Shown one piece after another: positions 1 to 5,779 of a stretch of DNA of 5,779 nucleotides. Location of the stretch: the NCBI GenBank assembly GCA_013297575.1, contig JAAFHO010000245.1, positions 1 to 5,779 on the forward strand, written 5' to 3'. A program made the translations under genes and the position numbers. The stretch is from Chitinophagales bacterium (lineage in GTDB: Bacteria > Bacteroidota > Bacteroidia > Chitinophagales > Saprospiraceae). The notes beneath the pieces were generated by a model. That model saw only the letters and a program-made list of their open reading frames with translations, had not been told where the DNA came from and searched no databases. Positions within the stretch are counted from its first letter, which is position 1. Every line of letters begins with the position of its first letter.

Positions 1-311
1 TTCAGATTTTGGTCTCAGATTTTCTGTTTTTTTGCGCGAATAGCCTACCTATTTAAGTAGAAAAAGAGGAAATATGAGGGCAAAAGATGTGCATCAATCT
101 GTACCTTTATTTCGACACCATTCCTATGACACCGCTCAAAAGTAATTTTACCATATAAAATGCATATCAAACTTCATTTTTAAATCTTGTAAATGTCCGC
201 TTCGCATTTATTCTACCCTTGATTGTTCCCTTGAAAATAACTGGTGGAATTAATTTTTGCTATCTTTGCCACTAGTAAAAAAGTAGTTTATCTCAGTTAT
301 TCAATAGTTTT
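1..311. other. Non-coding leader upstream of the hexosaminidase gene
   Basis: No convincing gene is seen here on either strand. The stretch is AT-rich. A 9-base word, TCAGATTTT, occurs twice (2-10 and 15-23), followed by a run of seven T (27-33), but only a 4-bp stem can form ahead of the T run, so it is not called a terminator. The only plausible signal is the promoter element at 261-268. The final bases before the ATG are AT-rich with no purine-rich ribosome binding site, which is usual for Bacteroidota. Confidence 0.6.
261..268 (+). promoter_or_regulatory. Putative Bacteroidota -7 promoter element for the hexosaminidase gene
   Basis: TATCTTTG matches the Bacteroidota sigma-70-type -7 consensus TAnnTTTG exactly. 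It lies about 43 bases upstream of the ATG at 312, which would give a short 5' leader of roughly 35-40 bases. The -33 TTG box is not convincing: the nearest clear TTG (231-233) lies 27 bases upstream of the element, further than usual. The call rests on the -7 match and its position. Confidence 0.5.
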
Positions 312-2204
312 ATGATGCAAAAAGTCCTTTATATTCCGTTTTTGTTGCTATTAAGTCTTGGACTGCACGCACAGCAATCCAATATTTTCCCGCAACCTGC
401 TCAGTTTACTTATACCCGCAGCCTGCCTTTCCAAATTACCGCCGCCACTACTATTGGCGGAAATAATAAGGAAGCACAAAAAATAGCCCAAACCTTGTCC
501 AATGAACTCAGTCGTCCCACAGGATATACTTTTAAAATAGGCGAAAAAGGTACAATTCAACTCAATCTCAATAAAACACCAAATGCCGAACTGGGCGATG
601 AAGGTTATACCCTCCGTGTCACTAACACGGCCATCACCATTGATGCGAACAAACCTGCTGGCCTCTTTTATGGTGTTCAATCCCTAGTTCAAATGCTCCC
701 CCCTGCCGTAGAAAGCAAAACAAAAGTGCAGGCCAAATGGTCGGTGGCTGCTTGCCAAATAACTGATTATCCGCGTTTTGGCTGGCGCGGTCTTATGCTC
801 GATGTGAGCCGACATTTTTTCTCCAAAGAAGATGTTATGCGCTATATCGACCGCATGGCGAAATATAAATACAATGTGTTACACTGGCACTTGACCGACG
901 ATAATGGCTGGCGGATAGAGATCAAATCGTTGCCCAAACTGACCCAAGTAGGGGCTTGCCGCGTTCCTCGTTATGGTAAATTTGGCGACCATGAAGCCCC
1001 AAAAGATGGCGAACTTGCCACCGATTGCGGTTTTTATACCCAAGAGGACATCAAAGCGATTGTGGCGTATGCCGCAGAACGCAATGTGCAAATCCTTCCC
1101 GAAATAGATGTGCCCGGACATAGTGCCGCCGCCGTAGCCGCTTACCCAGAACTGTGCTGTACCGACGATAATACGATGAAAGTAAACCCCGGTTCTAATT
1201 TTGCGGAATGGTATGGCAATGGGCAGTTTAAAATGTTGATTGATAATACATTAGATCCATCCGATCCTAAAGTTTATGAGTTTTTGGATAAGGTATTTAC
1301 CGAGGTTGCGGCACTTTTCCCTTTCCCATATATCCACGCAGGGGGTGATGAATGTTACCACGGTTACTGGGAAAAAGATGCTAATTGCCAGGCATTGATG
1401 AAAAAAGAGGGACTAAAAACGACCCATGAACTGCAAAGTTATTTCACGAAAAAAACAGAAAAAATCATCCAGTCCAAAGGCAAAAAACTCATGGGTTGGG
1501 ACGAAATACTGGAAGGTGGCCTCGCTCCGGAAGCAGCCGTAATGAGTTGGCGCGGCCTAGAAGGTGGTATAGAAGCAGCCAAACAAGGGCATTATGTGGT
1601 AATGACACCCAACGATTTTGTCTATATCGATTTGTTGCAAGGTGATCCTTTGGTAGAACCCGATCAAACGGCTTACAAACAGGTTCGTTTAAAACAGTGT
1701 TTTGATTTTGAACCAGTCCCAGAAGATATGGATGCTAAATATGTTTTAGGTGGTCAAGCCTGCTTATGGACAGAAAAAATACTCAGTATCCGCCAAGCAG
1801 AGTACATGACCTACCCGCGCGCTTTGGCTACCGCCGATATGTTTTGGAGCCCCAAAAGCACAAAAAATTGGGATAGTTTTACCCAACGTATGGAAATGCA
1901 AATGGAACGGCTCGATATGGCAGAGATCAATTACGCGCGGAGTTGTTTTGATCCCGTTATTACCGCCACACAAAAGGAAGATGGAAAACTGTATGCCAAT
2001 GTAACCACCGAAGTCAATAACCTCGATGTCTATTATACCTTGGATGAGTCTATGCCGGATCGTTTTTCGCCAAAATATACTGGCCCAGTTTTTGTACCAG
2101 AAGGTAATAGTGTTACGTTCAAAGCAGTGACTTATCGGAATGGAAAACCAATAGGTAAGACGATTGCAGTGCCAAGAGCGGTGCTTTTAGAGCGAAAAAA
2201 GTAA
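312..2204 (+). CDS. Secreted beta-N-acetylhexosaminidase, glycoside hydrolase family 20
   Basis: This 630-residue enzyme should remove terminal beta-linked GlcNAc or GalNAc from chitin oligosaccharides, glycans or peptidoglycan fragments by substrate-assisted catalysis. Residues 1-20 form a signal peptide (Lys4, a Leu-rich core, LHA before QQ), so it is exported to the periplasm or outer surface; no lipobox Cys is seen. Residues 25-150 are the GH20b N-terminal domain and about 152-545 the catalytic barrel. Visible family residues are Arg159 (GWRG), His270 (VPGH), the acid/base pair Asp346-Glu347 in HAGGDE (nt 1335-1352), Trp396 (GWDE), Trp413, Tyr438 and Asp440 (YID), Trp486 and Glu488 (LWTE). 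Their assignments follow known GH20 structures. Residues about 555-617 (YYTLDES, FKAVTYRNGK) are a chitobiase/hexosaminidase C-terminal beta domain. Length is normal and the active site looks intact. ATG codons at 312 and 315 are adjacent, and either could start. The exact natural substrate cannot be read from sequence. Confidence 0.95.
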   Translation: MMQKVLYIPFLLLLSLGLHAQQSNIFPQPAQFTYTRSLPFQITAATTIGGNNKEAQKIAQTLSNELSRPTGYTFKIGEKGTIQLNLNKTPNAELGDEGYTLRVTNTAITIDANKPAGLFYGVQSLVQMLPPAVESKTKVQAKWSVAACQITDYPRFGWRGLMLDVSRHFFSKEDVMRYIDRMAKYKYNVLHWHLTDDNGWRIEIKSLPKLTQVGACRVPRYGKFGDHEAPKDGELATDCGFYTQEDIKAIVAYAAERNVQILPEIDVPGHSAAAVAAYPELCCTDDNTMKVNPGSNFAEWYGNGQFKMLIDNTLDPSDPKVYEFLDKVFTEVAALFPFPYIHAGGDECYHGYWEKDANCQALMKKEGLKTTHELQSYFTKKTEKIIQSKGKKLMGWDEILEGGLAPEAAVMSWRGLEGGIEAAKQGHYVVMTPNDFVYIDLLQGDPLVEPDQTAYKQVRLKQCFDFEPVPEDMDAKYVLGGQACLWTEKILSIRQAEYMTYPRALATADMFWSPKSTKNWDSFTQRMEMQMERLDMAEINYARSCFDPVITATQKEDGKLYANVTTEVNNLDVYYTLDESMPDRFSPKYTGPVFVPEGNSVTFKAVTYRNGKPIGKTIAVPRAVLLERKK

Positions 2205-2294
2205 AGTAGGGCATAACATGGTTGATTTATAAATACGGTAATAGGTCTGAGTACTTAACTTTGGCTAAATAAAATATCAAAAAAGCCTTGGTAG

Positions 2295-2327
2295 AGTGTC
2301 GGCTTGACTCGCAGTCTAATGTCGTTA
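2295..2327 (+). repeat. Left terminal inverted repeat of the palindromic element
   Basis: It begins AGTGTCGGC and ends GTCTAATGTCGTTA, and pairs with 2560-2592 at 28 of 33 positions. The mismatches are one base at 2304 and the four bases 2310-2313. That four-base block lies inside a small local palindrome, GACT-CGC-AGTC (2306-2316). GTAG sits just outside at 2291-2294. Confidence 0.85.
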
Positions 2328-2341
2328 TATTAAGGGGATCC

Positions 2342-2359
2342 TGACCCTGATAGGGGTCA
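2342..2359. repeat. Hairpin 1, left arm
   Basis: Stem TGACCC (2342-2347) with GGGTCA (2354-2359) and a six-base loop; an alternative register pairs CCCT with AGGG. It is the left-arm counterpart of the hairpin at 2530-2544: both are bounded by CC on the outer side and AAAC on the inner side when read from the end of the element inward. Confidence 0.75.
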
Positions 2360-2371
2360 AACATGAATAGC

Positions 2372-2388
2372 CCCGAATGGAATTCGGG
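2372..2388. repeat. Hairpin 2, left arm
   Basis: A perfect 7-bp stem, CCCGAAT (2372-2378) with ATTCGGG (2382-2388), and a three-base loop GGA. It lies in the best conserved inner block of the element (2359-2388), whose inverted copy is at 2500-2529. There is no T run after it, so it is not called a terminator. Confidence 0.8.
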
Positions 2389-2407
2389 ATTAAGGGGTTA
2401 CGTTTGA

Positions 2408-2424
2408 CAACCCTGAAAGGGTTG
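2408..2424. repeat. Hairpin 3, left arm
   Basis: A perfect 7-bp stem, CAACCCT (2408-2414) with AGGGTTG (2418-2424), loop GAA, followed by AAC. Its inverted counterpart is the hairpin at 2459-2473. Between the two, loop GAA and the flank GGTTGAAC are shared, while two stem pairs are swapped with pairing kept. Confidence 0.8.
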
Positions 2425-2458
2425 AACTTAATGAGACGCACACAATACGTTGACGTTC

Positions 2459-2473
2459 AACCACTTCGTGGTT
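2459..2473. repeat. Hairpin 3, right arm
   Basis: A 6-bp stem, AACCAC (2459-2464) with GTGGTT (2468-2473), and loop TTC. Read on the minus strand its loop is GAA and it is followed by GAAC, as in the left-arm copy at 2408-2427. Confidence 0.8.
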
Positions 2474-2499
2474 ATTAAAATATTGCCGCACATCAAGAC

Positions 2500-2517
2500 C
2501 CCGAATTTCATTCAGGG
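2500..2517. repeat. Hairpin 2, right arm
   Basis: CCCGAAT (2500-2506) pairs with ATTC and GGG (2510-2517), with one bulged A at 2514. Together with 2518-2529 it is the inverted copy of 2359-2388, 27 of 30 bases identical. Confidence 0.75.
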
Positions 2518-2529
2518 CTATTCAAGTTT

Positions 2530-2544
2530 AACCACTACGTGGTT
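2530..2544. repeat. Hairpin 1, right arm
   Basis: A 6-bp stem, AACCAC (2530-2535) with GTGGTT (2539-2544), and loop TAC. The stem is the same sequence as the hairpin at 2459-2473, so this hairpin type occurs twice in the right arm in direct orientation. Confidence 0.8.
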
Positions 2545-2559
2545 GGTTTATTACTAAAC

Positions 2560-2592
2560 TAACGACATTAGACGCGCAGTCATGCCGACACT
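2560..2592 (-). repeat. Right terminal inverted repeat of the palindromic element
   Basis: Reverse complement of 2295-2327 with five mismatches out of 33. Read inward on the minus strand it starts AGTGTCGGCATGACT and ends GTCTAATGTCGTTA. CTAC at 2591-2594 is the complement of a GTAG, overlapping the outer end, like the GTAG beside the left copy. CATGAC can pair with GTC and ATG across a TA bulge, giving a small bulged hairpin within the repeat. Confidence 0.85.
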
Positions 2593-2620
2593 ACGCTCCA
2601 TCAAAATATTATTTTGTTGG

Positions 2621-2628
2621 TATTTTTG
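2621..2628 (+). promoter_or_regulatory. Possible -7 promoter element for the glycosyltransferase gene
   Basis: TATTTTTG fits TAnnTTTG and lies 68 bases upstream of the ATG at 2697, just outside the right end of the repeat element. The sequence here is T-rich, so a chance match is easy, and no -33 TTG is seen at the expected distance. Weak call. Confidence 0.3.
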
Positions 2629-2696
2629 ACCCCGTACTTATGATGCAGCCTTGTTAGCAGATTGCCCATTATTCATTTTATCCCTTTAACGATTAC

Positions 2697-3926
2697 ATGA
2701 TTTTTGTTTTTTATATTTTTTCTGGATTAATTATTTTTCAACTTGTGCTGCCTTTTCTTACGGTTTTGGCAGCACAAGTTTTTGGAAAAGAACGGCTTGT
2801 CGTGCATGCGCCTGGCCATCCCAATCGCGATTACGCCTGTATTATTACCGCTTACAAAAATGCACAAATCGCCATTCCTTTGGTGCAATCGCTCTTGAAG
2901 CAGTCGCACCCCAACTTACATGTTTATTTGGTAGCGGATAATTGCCCTCCAGATTTTAATACCGGTATTACAGATGATCGGTTGTCGGAATTTGTCCCAG
3001 CCGAACCGCTCAACCTCAAGGCAAAAAGTATTATTTATGCGATGGATCGGTATGTGCGTGCGCACGAATACACGGTTATTTTTGATGCAGATAATTTGGC
3101 GCACCCCAAGTTCCTTTCTACCATCAACACTTACGCAGATGCCGGACACCGCTGCATACAAGGCCAAAGAAAGGCGAAAAACACAGAAAACGAGTTCGCG
3201 GCTGCGGATTCATTGGGCGAATTGTACAAAAACTATATCGAGCGGTACGCGCCTTATTTGTTGGGCAGTTCATCGGTGGTGAGTGGCTCAGGTATGGCTA
3301 CGGAAACACCATTGTACCGCGCATACCTCGATAGTCCCGCCATTCAAGAAGGGCAACACCAATGGAAACGCATGTTGCAAGAGGATAAAATTTTGCAAAA
3401 TTTCCTGTTAATGAACGGCGAAAAGATAGTCTATGCACGCGCTGCAATCTGTTTCGATGAAAAAGTAGAAAGTGCCGATGCCGTGCAGACGCAGCGGAGC
3501 AGGTGGTTGTTCTCCTATTTTCAAAACCTACCCAATACCTTAAAAATATTAGCACAGGGCATCACTACCTTGAATTGGAATAAAACCCTTTTCGGGCTAA
3601 TTACGCTATCACTGCCTATGTTTATTCAATTGGGCATTGCGTTTTTGCTGTTTTGTATCGGGTTTTTTGTTGCCCCACAAATCAGCTTGTGTATCGCCAT
3701 TGCGGTGGTTGTTTTTGCAACTACCGTTTTTTGGACGCTTCATCTATCAGGTGCTTCGGCAGTAGGGCGCAGGGCCATTACGGCGATTCCGGCCTTTATT
3801 TGGCGACAATTGCTGGCGTTGATCAAAATGGGCAACCCCAACAAAAACTTCAAACATACAGAGCACAAGCAACAAATGACTGTGGAAGAGGTGCTTAGAA
3901 GGGATCAGGAGGGTGATAAACGATGA
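2697..3926 (+). CDS. Membrane-anchored family 2 glycosyltransferase (processive type)
   Basis: This 409-residue inner-membrane protein should transfer a sugar from a nucleotide-sugar donor in the cytoplasm to a growing polysaccharide or to a lipid acceptor. Residues 3-29 form an N-terminal membrane segment. The GT-A fold follows: ACIITAYKN (47-55) opens the first strand, VADN (79-82) is the nucleotide-binding Asp region, DAD (130-132, nt 3084-3092) is the metal-binding DxD motif, GSGMATE (197-203) is the acceptor region, Glu229-Asp230 (QEDK) supply the likely catalytic base, and QRSRW (266-270, nt 3492-3506) is the QxxRW motif of cellulose/hyaluronan-synthase-like enzymes. Two membrane segments lie near 297-322 and 326-349, and an amphipathic tail ends at FKHTEH (385-390). 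No PilZ or other extra domain is present. The start has no ribosome binding site, but no better in-frame start is seen. The product sugar cannot be inferred. The TGA stop overlaps an ATG (3923-3925) that opens only ten codons. Confidence 0.9.
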   Translation: MIFVFYIFSGLIIFQLVLPFLTVLAAQVFGKERLVVHAPGHPNRDYACIITAYKNAQIAIPLVQSLLKQSHPNLHVYLVADNCPPDFNTGITDDRLSEFVPAEPLNLKAKSIIYAMDRYVRAHEYTVIFDADNLAHPKFLSTINTYADAGHRCIQGQRKAKNTENEFAAADSLGELYKNYIERYAPYLLGSSSVVSGSGMATETPLYRAYLDSPAIQEGQHQWKRMLQEDKILQNFLLMNGEKIVYARAAICFDEKVESADAVQTQRSRWLFSYFQNLPNTLKILAQGITTLNWNKTLFGLITLSLPMFIQLGIAFLLFCIGFFVAPQISLCIAIAVVVFATTVFWTLHLSGASAVGRRAITAIPAFIWRQLLALIKMGNPNKNFKHTEHKQQMTVEEVLRRDQEGDKR

Positions 3927-3928
3927 AA

Positions 3929-5779
3929 TTACAACTCGAATCTAACCCAATCTAACGCTGTTACCGCCATAGAAGGGTTATTTTCATTGCGGGTAATGAT
4001 ATAGAGATCGTGCCATTTTCCATCGTGTTTTTCAAGGAAAACGGGGACATTCAATTCCGAAATCTCCATTCTTTTGCCAGCTGGTTTTACAGTAAATTTT
4101 GTTTGACCCAGCAATTTCCCAGTAGGACTGTCCATCCGTACCTCGATCCGCCCGCCCGAAAAATTATTATTAATATCACTCGATGCAATACCGAGCGAAA
4201 CGCCCGTAATACCTTGTAAATCAGTGCGTTTAAAGACAATAAAGGAGCCGTCGCGCATATCGCGCAGTACAGTGGTATCCTTACTGCCAACTGGATTATA
4301 CTGCGTAATACCTGCGGAAATACTATCGGCCATTTCGGCTTGCTGGTAAGCGGGGCGAAGGGCAAGGGATTCGTTACCTTCCAATGGGCGTTGCGAGGCA
4401 CTGCCACGGTCTTTATAACTCGCCCTGAAAATATAAGTCCCTGGCCAACTCGGTTTATCCTTTTGGACCTGCTTGGGTGTTACCAAGGCATATTGACCAC
4501 TGATGGCGATACTTTGGTCGGCTTTGGTAGGGTTGCCCAAAGAAAGGATCCAACGCACCATTTCTCCTGCATCTGCTTCCGATAATTGCGGGTGCGCGCT
4601 CATCACGGTTTCGCCCCAAACGCCATTGCCACCTGTAATAATCTTTTTAGATAGGTTGCGTACCGCAAATTCATTGCCTCGGTATCGTTCAGCGATACTT
4701 TGGTACGACGGGCCATTTACTTTACGGTCAATCGCATGACAGGTTTTACAATCGGAGCGGTCGAGCAATACTTTTCCACGGGCATATTCGGTGTTTTGCG
4801 CGGCTGTTTGGTGGCCTTGTGCAATCAGGGTCATATCAAAACCTTCCACTAAATAATCAATAGTGGCCGATACCGACGAGGGTTGAATAGCACCCGATGC
4901 GAGTGAACCATCTTCTTTATCAAAGAGTTGTATTTGGTAATTGATGGTCGTCCCTGGTTTATAAAAACTACGGTTGTGTCCGCCCAAATCCCAGACGATC
5001 GTGGGTGGTTCATTGCCCACCGCTATTTTTTGTACAATTTTGTTAAATGCCCCTGAAGGATCAGTGACCTTTAATTTGACTTCATAATTACCTATTTTCG
5101 TATAAACATGCTCAAAAATGCCATATTTTTCAGGATTAGCAGGTACTGTTGGCTGCGTTGATGTACCGCTTAAATTGCTTTCGGCCAGCGCAATCGTACT
5201 TTGTTTTTTAAAGGTTTTGGTGTAAAAAGAGGTGGAAGTACCATCGCCAAAATCGATCTCAAAGTGCATATTGTCTTTATCGTAATCGCGGGTTGCACTG
5301 CAATCGAAGCGAACAGTACATGGCGCAGCGCCGGCCATTTTGTCTACTTTCAAATGAGGTAGGGGAGGGCGGTTGCCTCGATAATAATCAATCCTGCTCA
5401 GGCGAGCATCGGGGTTACTGCTGAACCATTGTGTGCCATATTCGAGCACCCAAAGCGAACCTTTTTTGTCCACAAACATATCCATAGGGCGGCTCAGTTG
5501 GATACTATCACCAAAGGGTTCCATTTTACCAAAATTACCGAGTGAATCAATCGTAATGGCCCGCATCCAATTGCGCATCCAGTCGTAAATGATGAGTTTC
5601 CCGTCAAAATAATCGGGGAAACGGGTCGCTTCTGGATATTGGTCGCAATAATAAACCGGGCCAGCCATAGCGTTTCGTCCGCCGTTTTTTACCAACGGAA
5701 ATTCAGGAGAATTGGCATAAGGATACCATATAAAAGCTGGTTGCGCAGGCGGCAATATTTGAGACCCCGAATTATTAGG
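3929..5779 (-). CDS. Multidomain sugar dehydrogenase/PKD/cytochrome c protein, C-terminal part
   Basis: The frame is open to the right edge, so the N-terminus is missing; 616 residues are visible. In order from the edge: 5372-5779 is the tail of a PQQ-type glucose/sorbosone dehydrogenase propeller (DYFDGKLIIYDW, RPMDMFVDKKGSLWVLEYG). A PKD domain with DFGDGT (5237-5254) and HVYTKIGNYEVKLKVTD follows. Next is a second beta domain (NEPPTIVWDLGG, QLFDKEDGS). A class I cytochrome c at about 4535-4798 has haem motif CKTCH (4736-4750) and likely Met ligand at 4601-4603 in VMSAHP. Last is a C-terminal beta domain resembling carbohydrate-binding module family 6 (about 3932-4522, ending ALDWVRFEL). 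Family knowledge suggests a secreted or periplasmic sugar-oxidising protein passing electrons to its own haem; relatives often also carry a ThuA-like domain upstream, which cannot be seen here. The propeller's catalytic residues are outside the window, so activity is inferred. The TTG at 5753-5755 is an internal Leu codon, not a start. Confidence 0.88.
   Translation of the reverse strand, partial: PNNSGSQILPPAQPAFIWYPYANSPEFPLVKNGGRNAMAGPVYYCDQYPEATRFPDYFDGKLIIYDWMRNWMRAITIDSLGNFGKMEPFGDSIQLSRPMDMFVDKKGSLWVLEYGTQWFSSNPDARLSRIDYYRGNRPPLPHLKVDKMAGAAPCTVRFDCSATRDYDKDNMHFEIDFGDGTSTSFYTKTFKKQSTIALAESNLSGTSTQPTVPANPEKYGIFEHVYTKIGNYEVKLKVTDPSGAFNKIVQKIAVGNEPPTIVWDLGGHNRSFYKPGTTINYQIQLFDKEDGSLASGAIQPSSVSATIDYLVEGFDMTLIAQGHQTAAQNTEYARGKVLLDRSDCKTCHAIDRKVNGPSYQSIAERYRGNEFAVRNLSKKIITGGNGVWGETVMSAHPQLSEADAGEMVRWILSLGNPTKADQSIAISGQYALVTPKQVQKDKPSWPGTYIFRASYKDRGSASQRPLEGNESLALRPAYQQAEMADSISAGITQYNPVGSKDTTVLRDMRDGSFIVFKRTDLQGITGVSLGIASSDINNNFSGGRIEVRMDSPTGKLLGQTKFTVKPAGKRMEISELNVPVFLEKHDGKWHDLYIITRNENNPSMAVTALDWVRFEL

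Larger units (their letters stand above)
2291..2596. repeat. Long imperfect palindromic repeat element (REP/BIME-like or MITE-like)
   Basis: The two halves of this 306-bp stretch are reverse complements of each other, imperfectly, around a centre near 2443. From outside to centre, each arm has a 33-base terminal repeat (28 of 33 identical between arms), a hairpin, a second hairpin within a 30-base block (2359-2388 against 2500-2529, 27 of 30 identical), and a third hairpin (2406-2427 against 2455-2476, 16 of 22 identical). The central 25-30 bases are not clearly paired. There is no open reading frame of note inside. Identities were counted by eye. The layout resembles inverted pairs of REP units or a non-autonomous transposable element; assignment to a named family would need a genome-wide search. 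Some hairpins might also slow or stop transcription leaving the hexosaminidase gene, but none has a T tract. Confidence 0.85.

Noticed and set aside
1..33. Direct repeat TCAGATTTT and a T run that looked like a terminator tail
   Set aside because: Only a 4-bp CAGA/TCTG stem is available next to the T run, too weak for an intrinsic terminator.
74..145. A 23-codon frame starting at ATG 74 behind a purine-rich AGAGGA stretch
   Set aside because: Very short, no recognisable features, and purine-rich Shine-Dalgarno sequences are not the usual start signal in Bacteroidota. Most likely chance.
351..680. Minus-strand open frame of 109 codons inside the hexosaminidase gene (and similar frames across all three genes)
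   Set aside because: They lie wholly inside strongly supported genes and their translations resemble no protein family. They are shadows of the coding frame.
2372..2424. Rho-independent terminator for the hexosaminidase gene
   Set aside because: The stems are stable enough but none is followed by a T run on the + strand, and they belong to the repeat element.
2342..2544. A CRISPR array in the repeated hairpin region
   Set aside because: Repeats are inverted, short, unequal in sequence and spacing, and there are no uniform spacers or cas genes.
2276..2606. Direct 7-base repeat ATCAAAA on both sides of the palindromic element (2276-2282 and 2600-2606) as a target-site duplication
   Set aside because: It is AT-rich and lies 8 bases from the left end but 3 bases from the right end, so it does not abut the repeats symmetrically. 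Chance is more likely.
5753..5755. TTG as the start codon of the minus-strand gene
   Set aside because: The frame stays open without a stop to position 5779 and the protein begins in the middle of a propeller domain, so the true start is outside the window.

Overview
The window looks like chromosomal DNA of a member of the Bacteroidota. The evidence is moderate GC, start regions without Shine-Dalgarno sequences, a TAnnTTTG-type promoter element ahead of the first gene, and three proteins of types common in that phylum. A Saprospiria, Chitinophagia or Cytophagia-like host is a guess from protein style only.

Layout: positions 1-311 are non-coding leader with one good promoter element. Positions 312-2204 (+) encode a secreted family 20 beta-N-acetylhexosaminidase with all the expected catalytic residues. 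Positions 2205-2696 are non-coding and mostly filled by a structured repeat element (about 2291-2596). Positions 2697-3926 (+) encode a membrane-anchored family 2 glycosyltransferase of the processive type. Positions 3929-5779 (-) hold the C-terminal 616 residues of a large multidomain protein: the tail of a glucose/sorbosone-dehydrogenase-type propeller, a PKD domain, a second beta domain, a class I cytochrome c and a C-terminal carbohydrate-binding-like beta domain. Its start lies beyond the right edge.

The three genes share a loose theme of extracellular carbohydrate handling: cleaving amino-sugar ends, making a polysaccharide or glycolipid, and probably oxidising a sugar with electrons passed to a haem. 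Nothing shows that they form one operon. The first two are separated by the repeat element, and the third converges on the second with only two bases between stop codons.

The most notable structure is the intergenic element. It is not just a cluster of hairpins: the whole 300 bp is one imperfect inverted repeat centred near 2443. Each arm carries the same order of parts (a 33-bp terminal repeat, then three small hairpins). In two of the three hairpin pairs the stem bases differ between arms while pairing is kept. It resembles a REP/BIME-like or MITE-like non-autonomous element. No transposase is present in the window.
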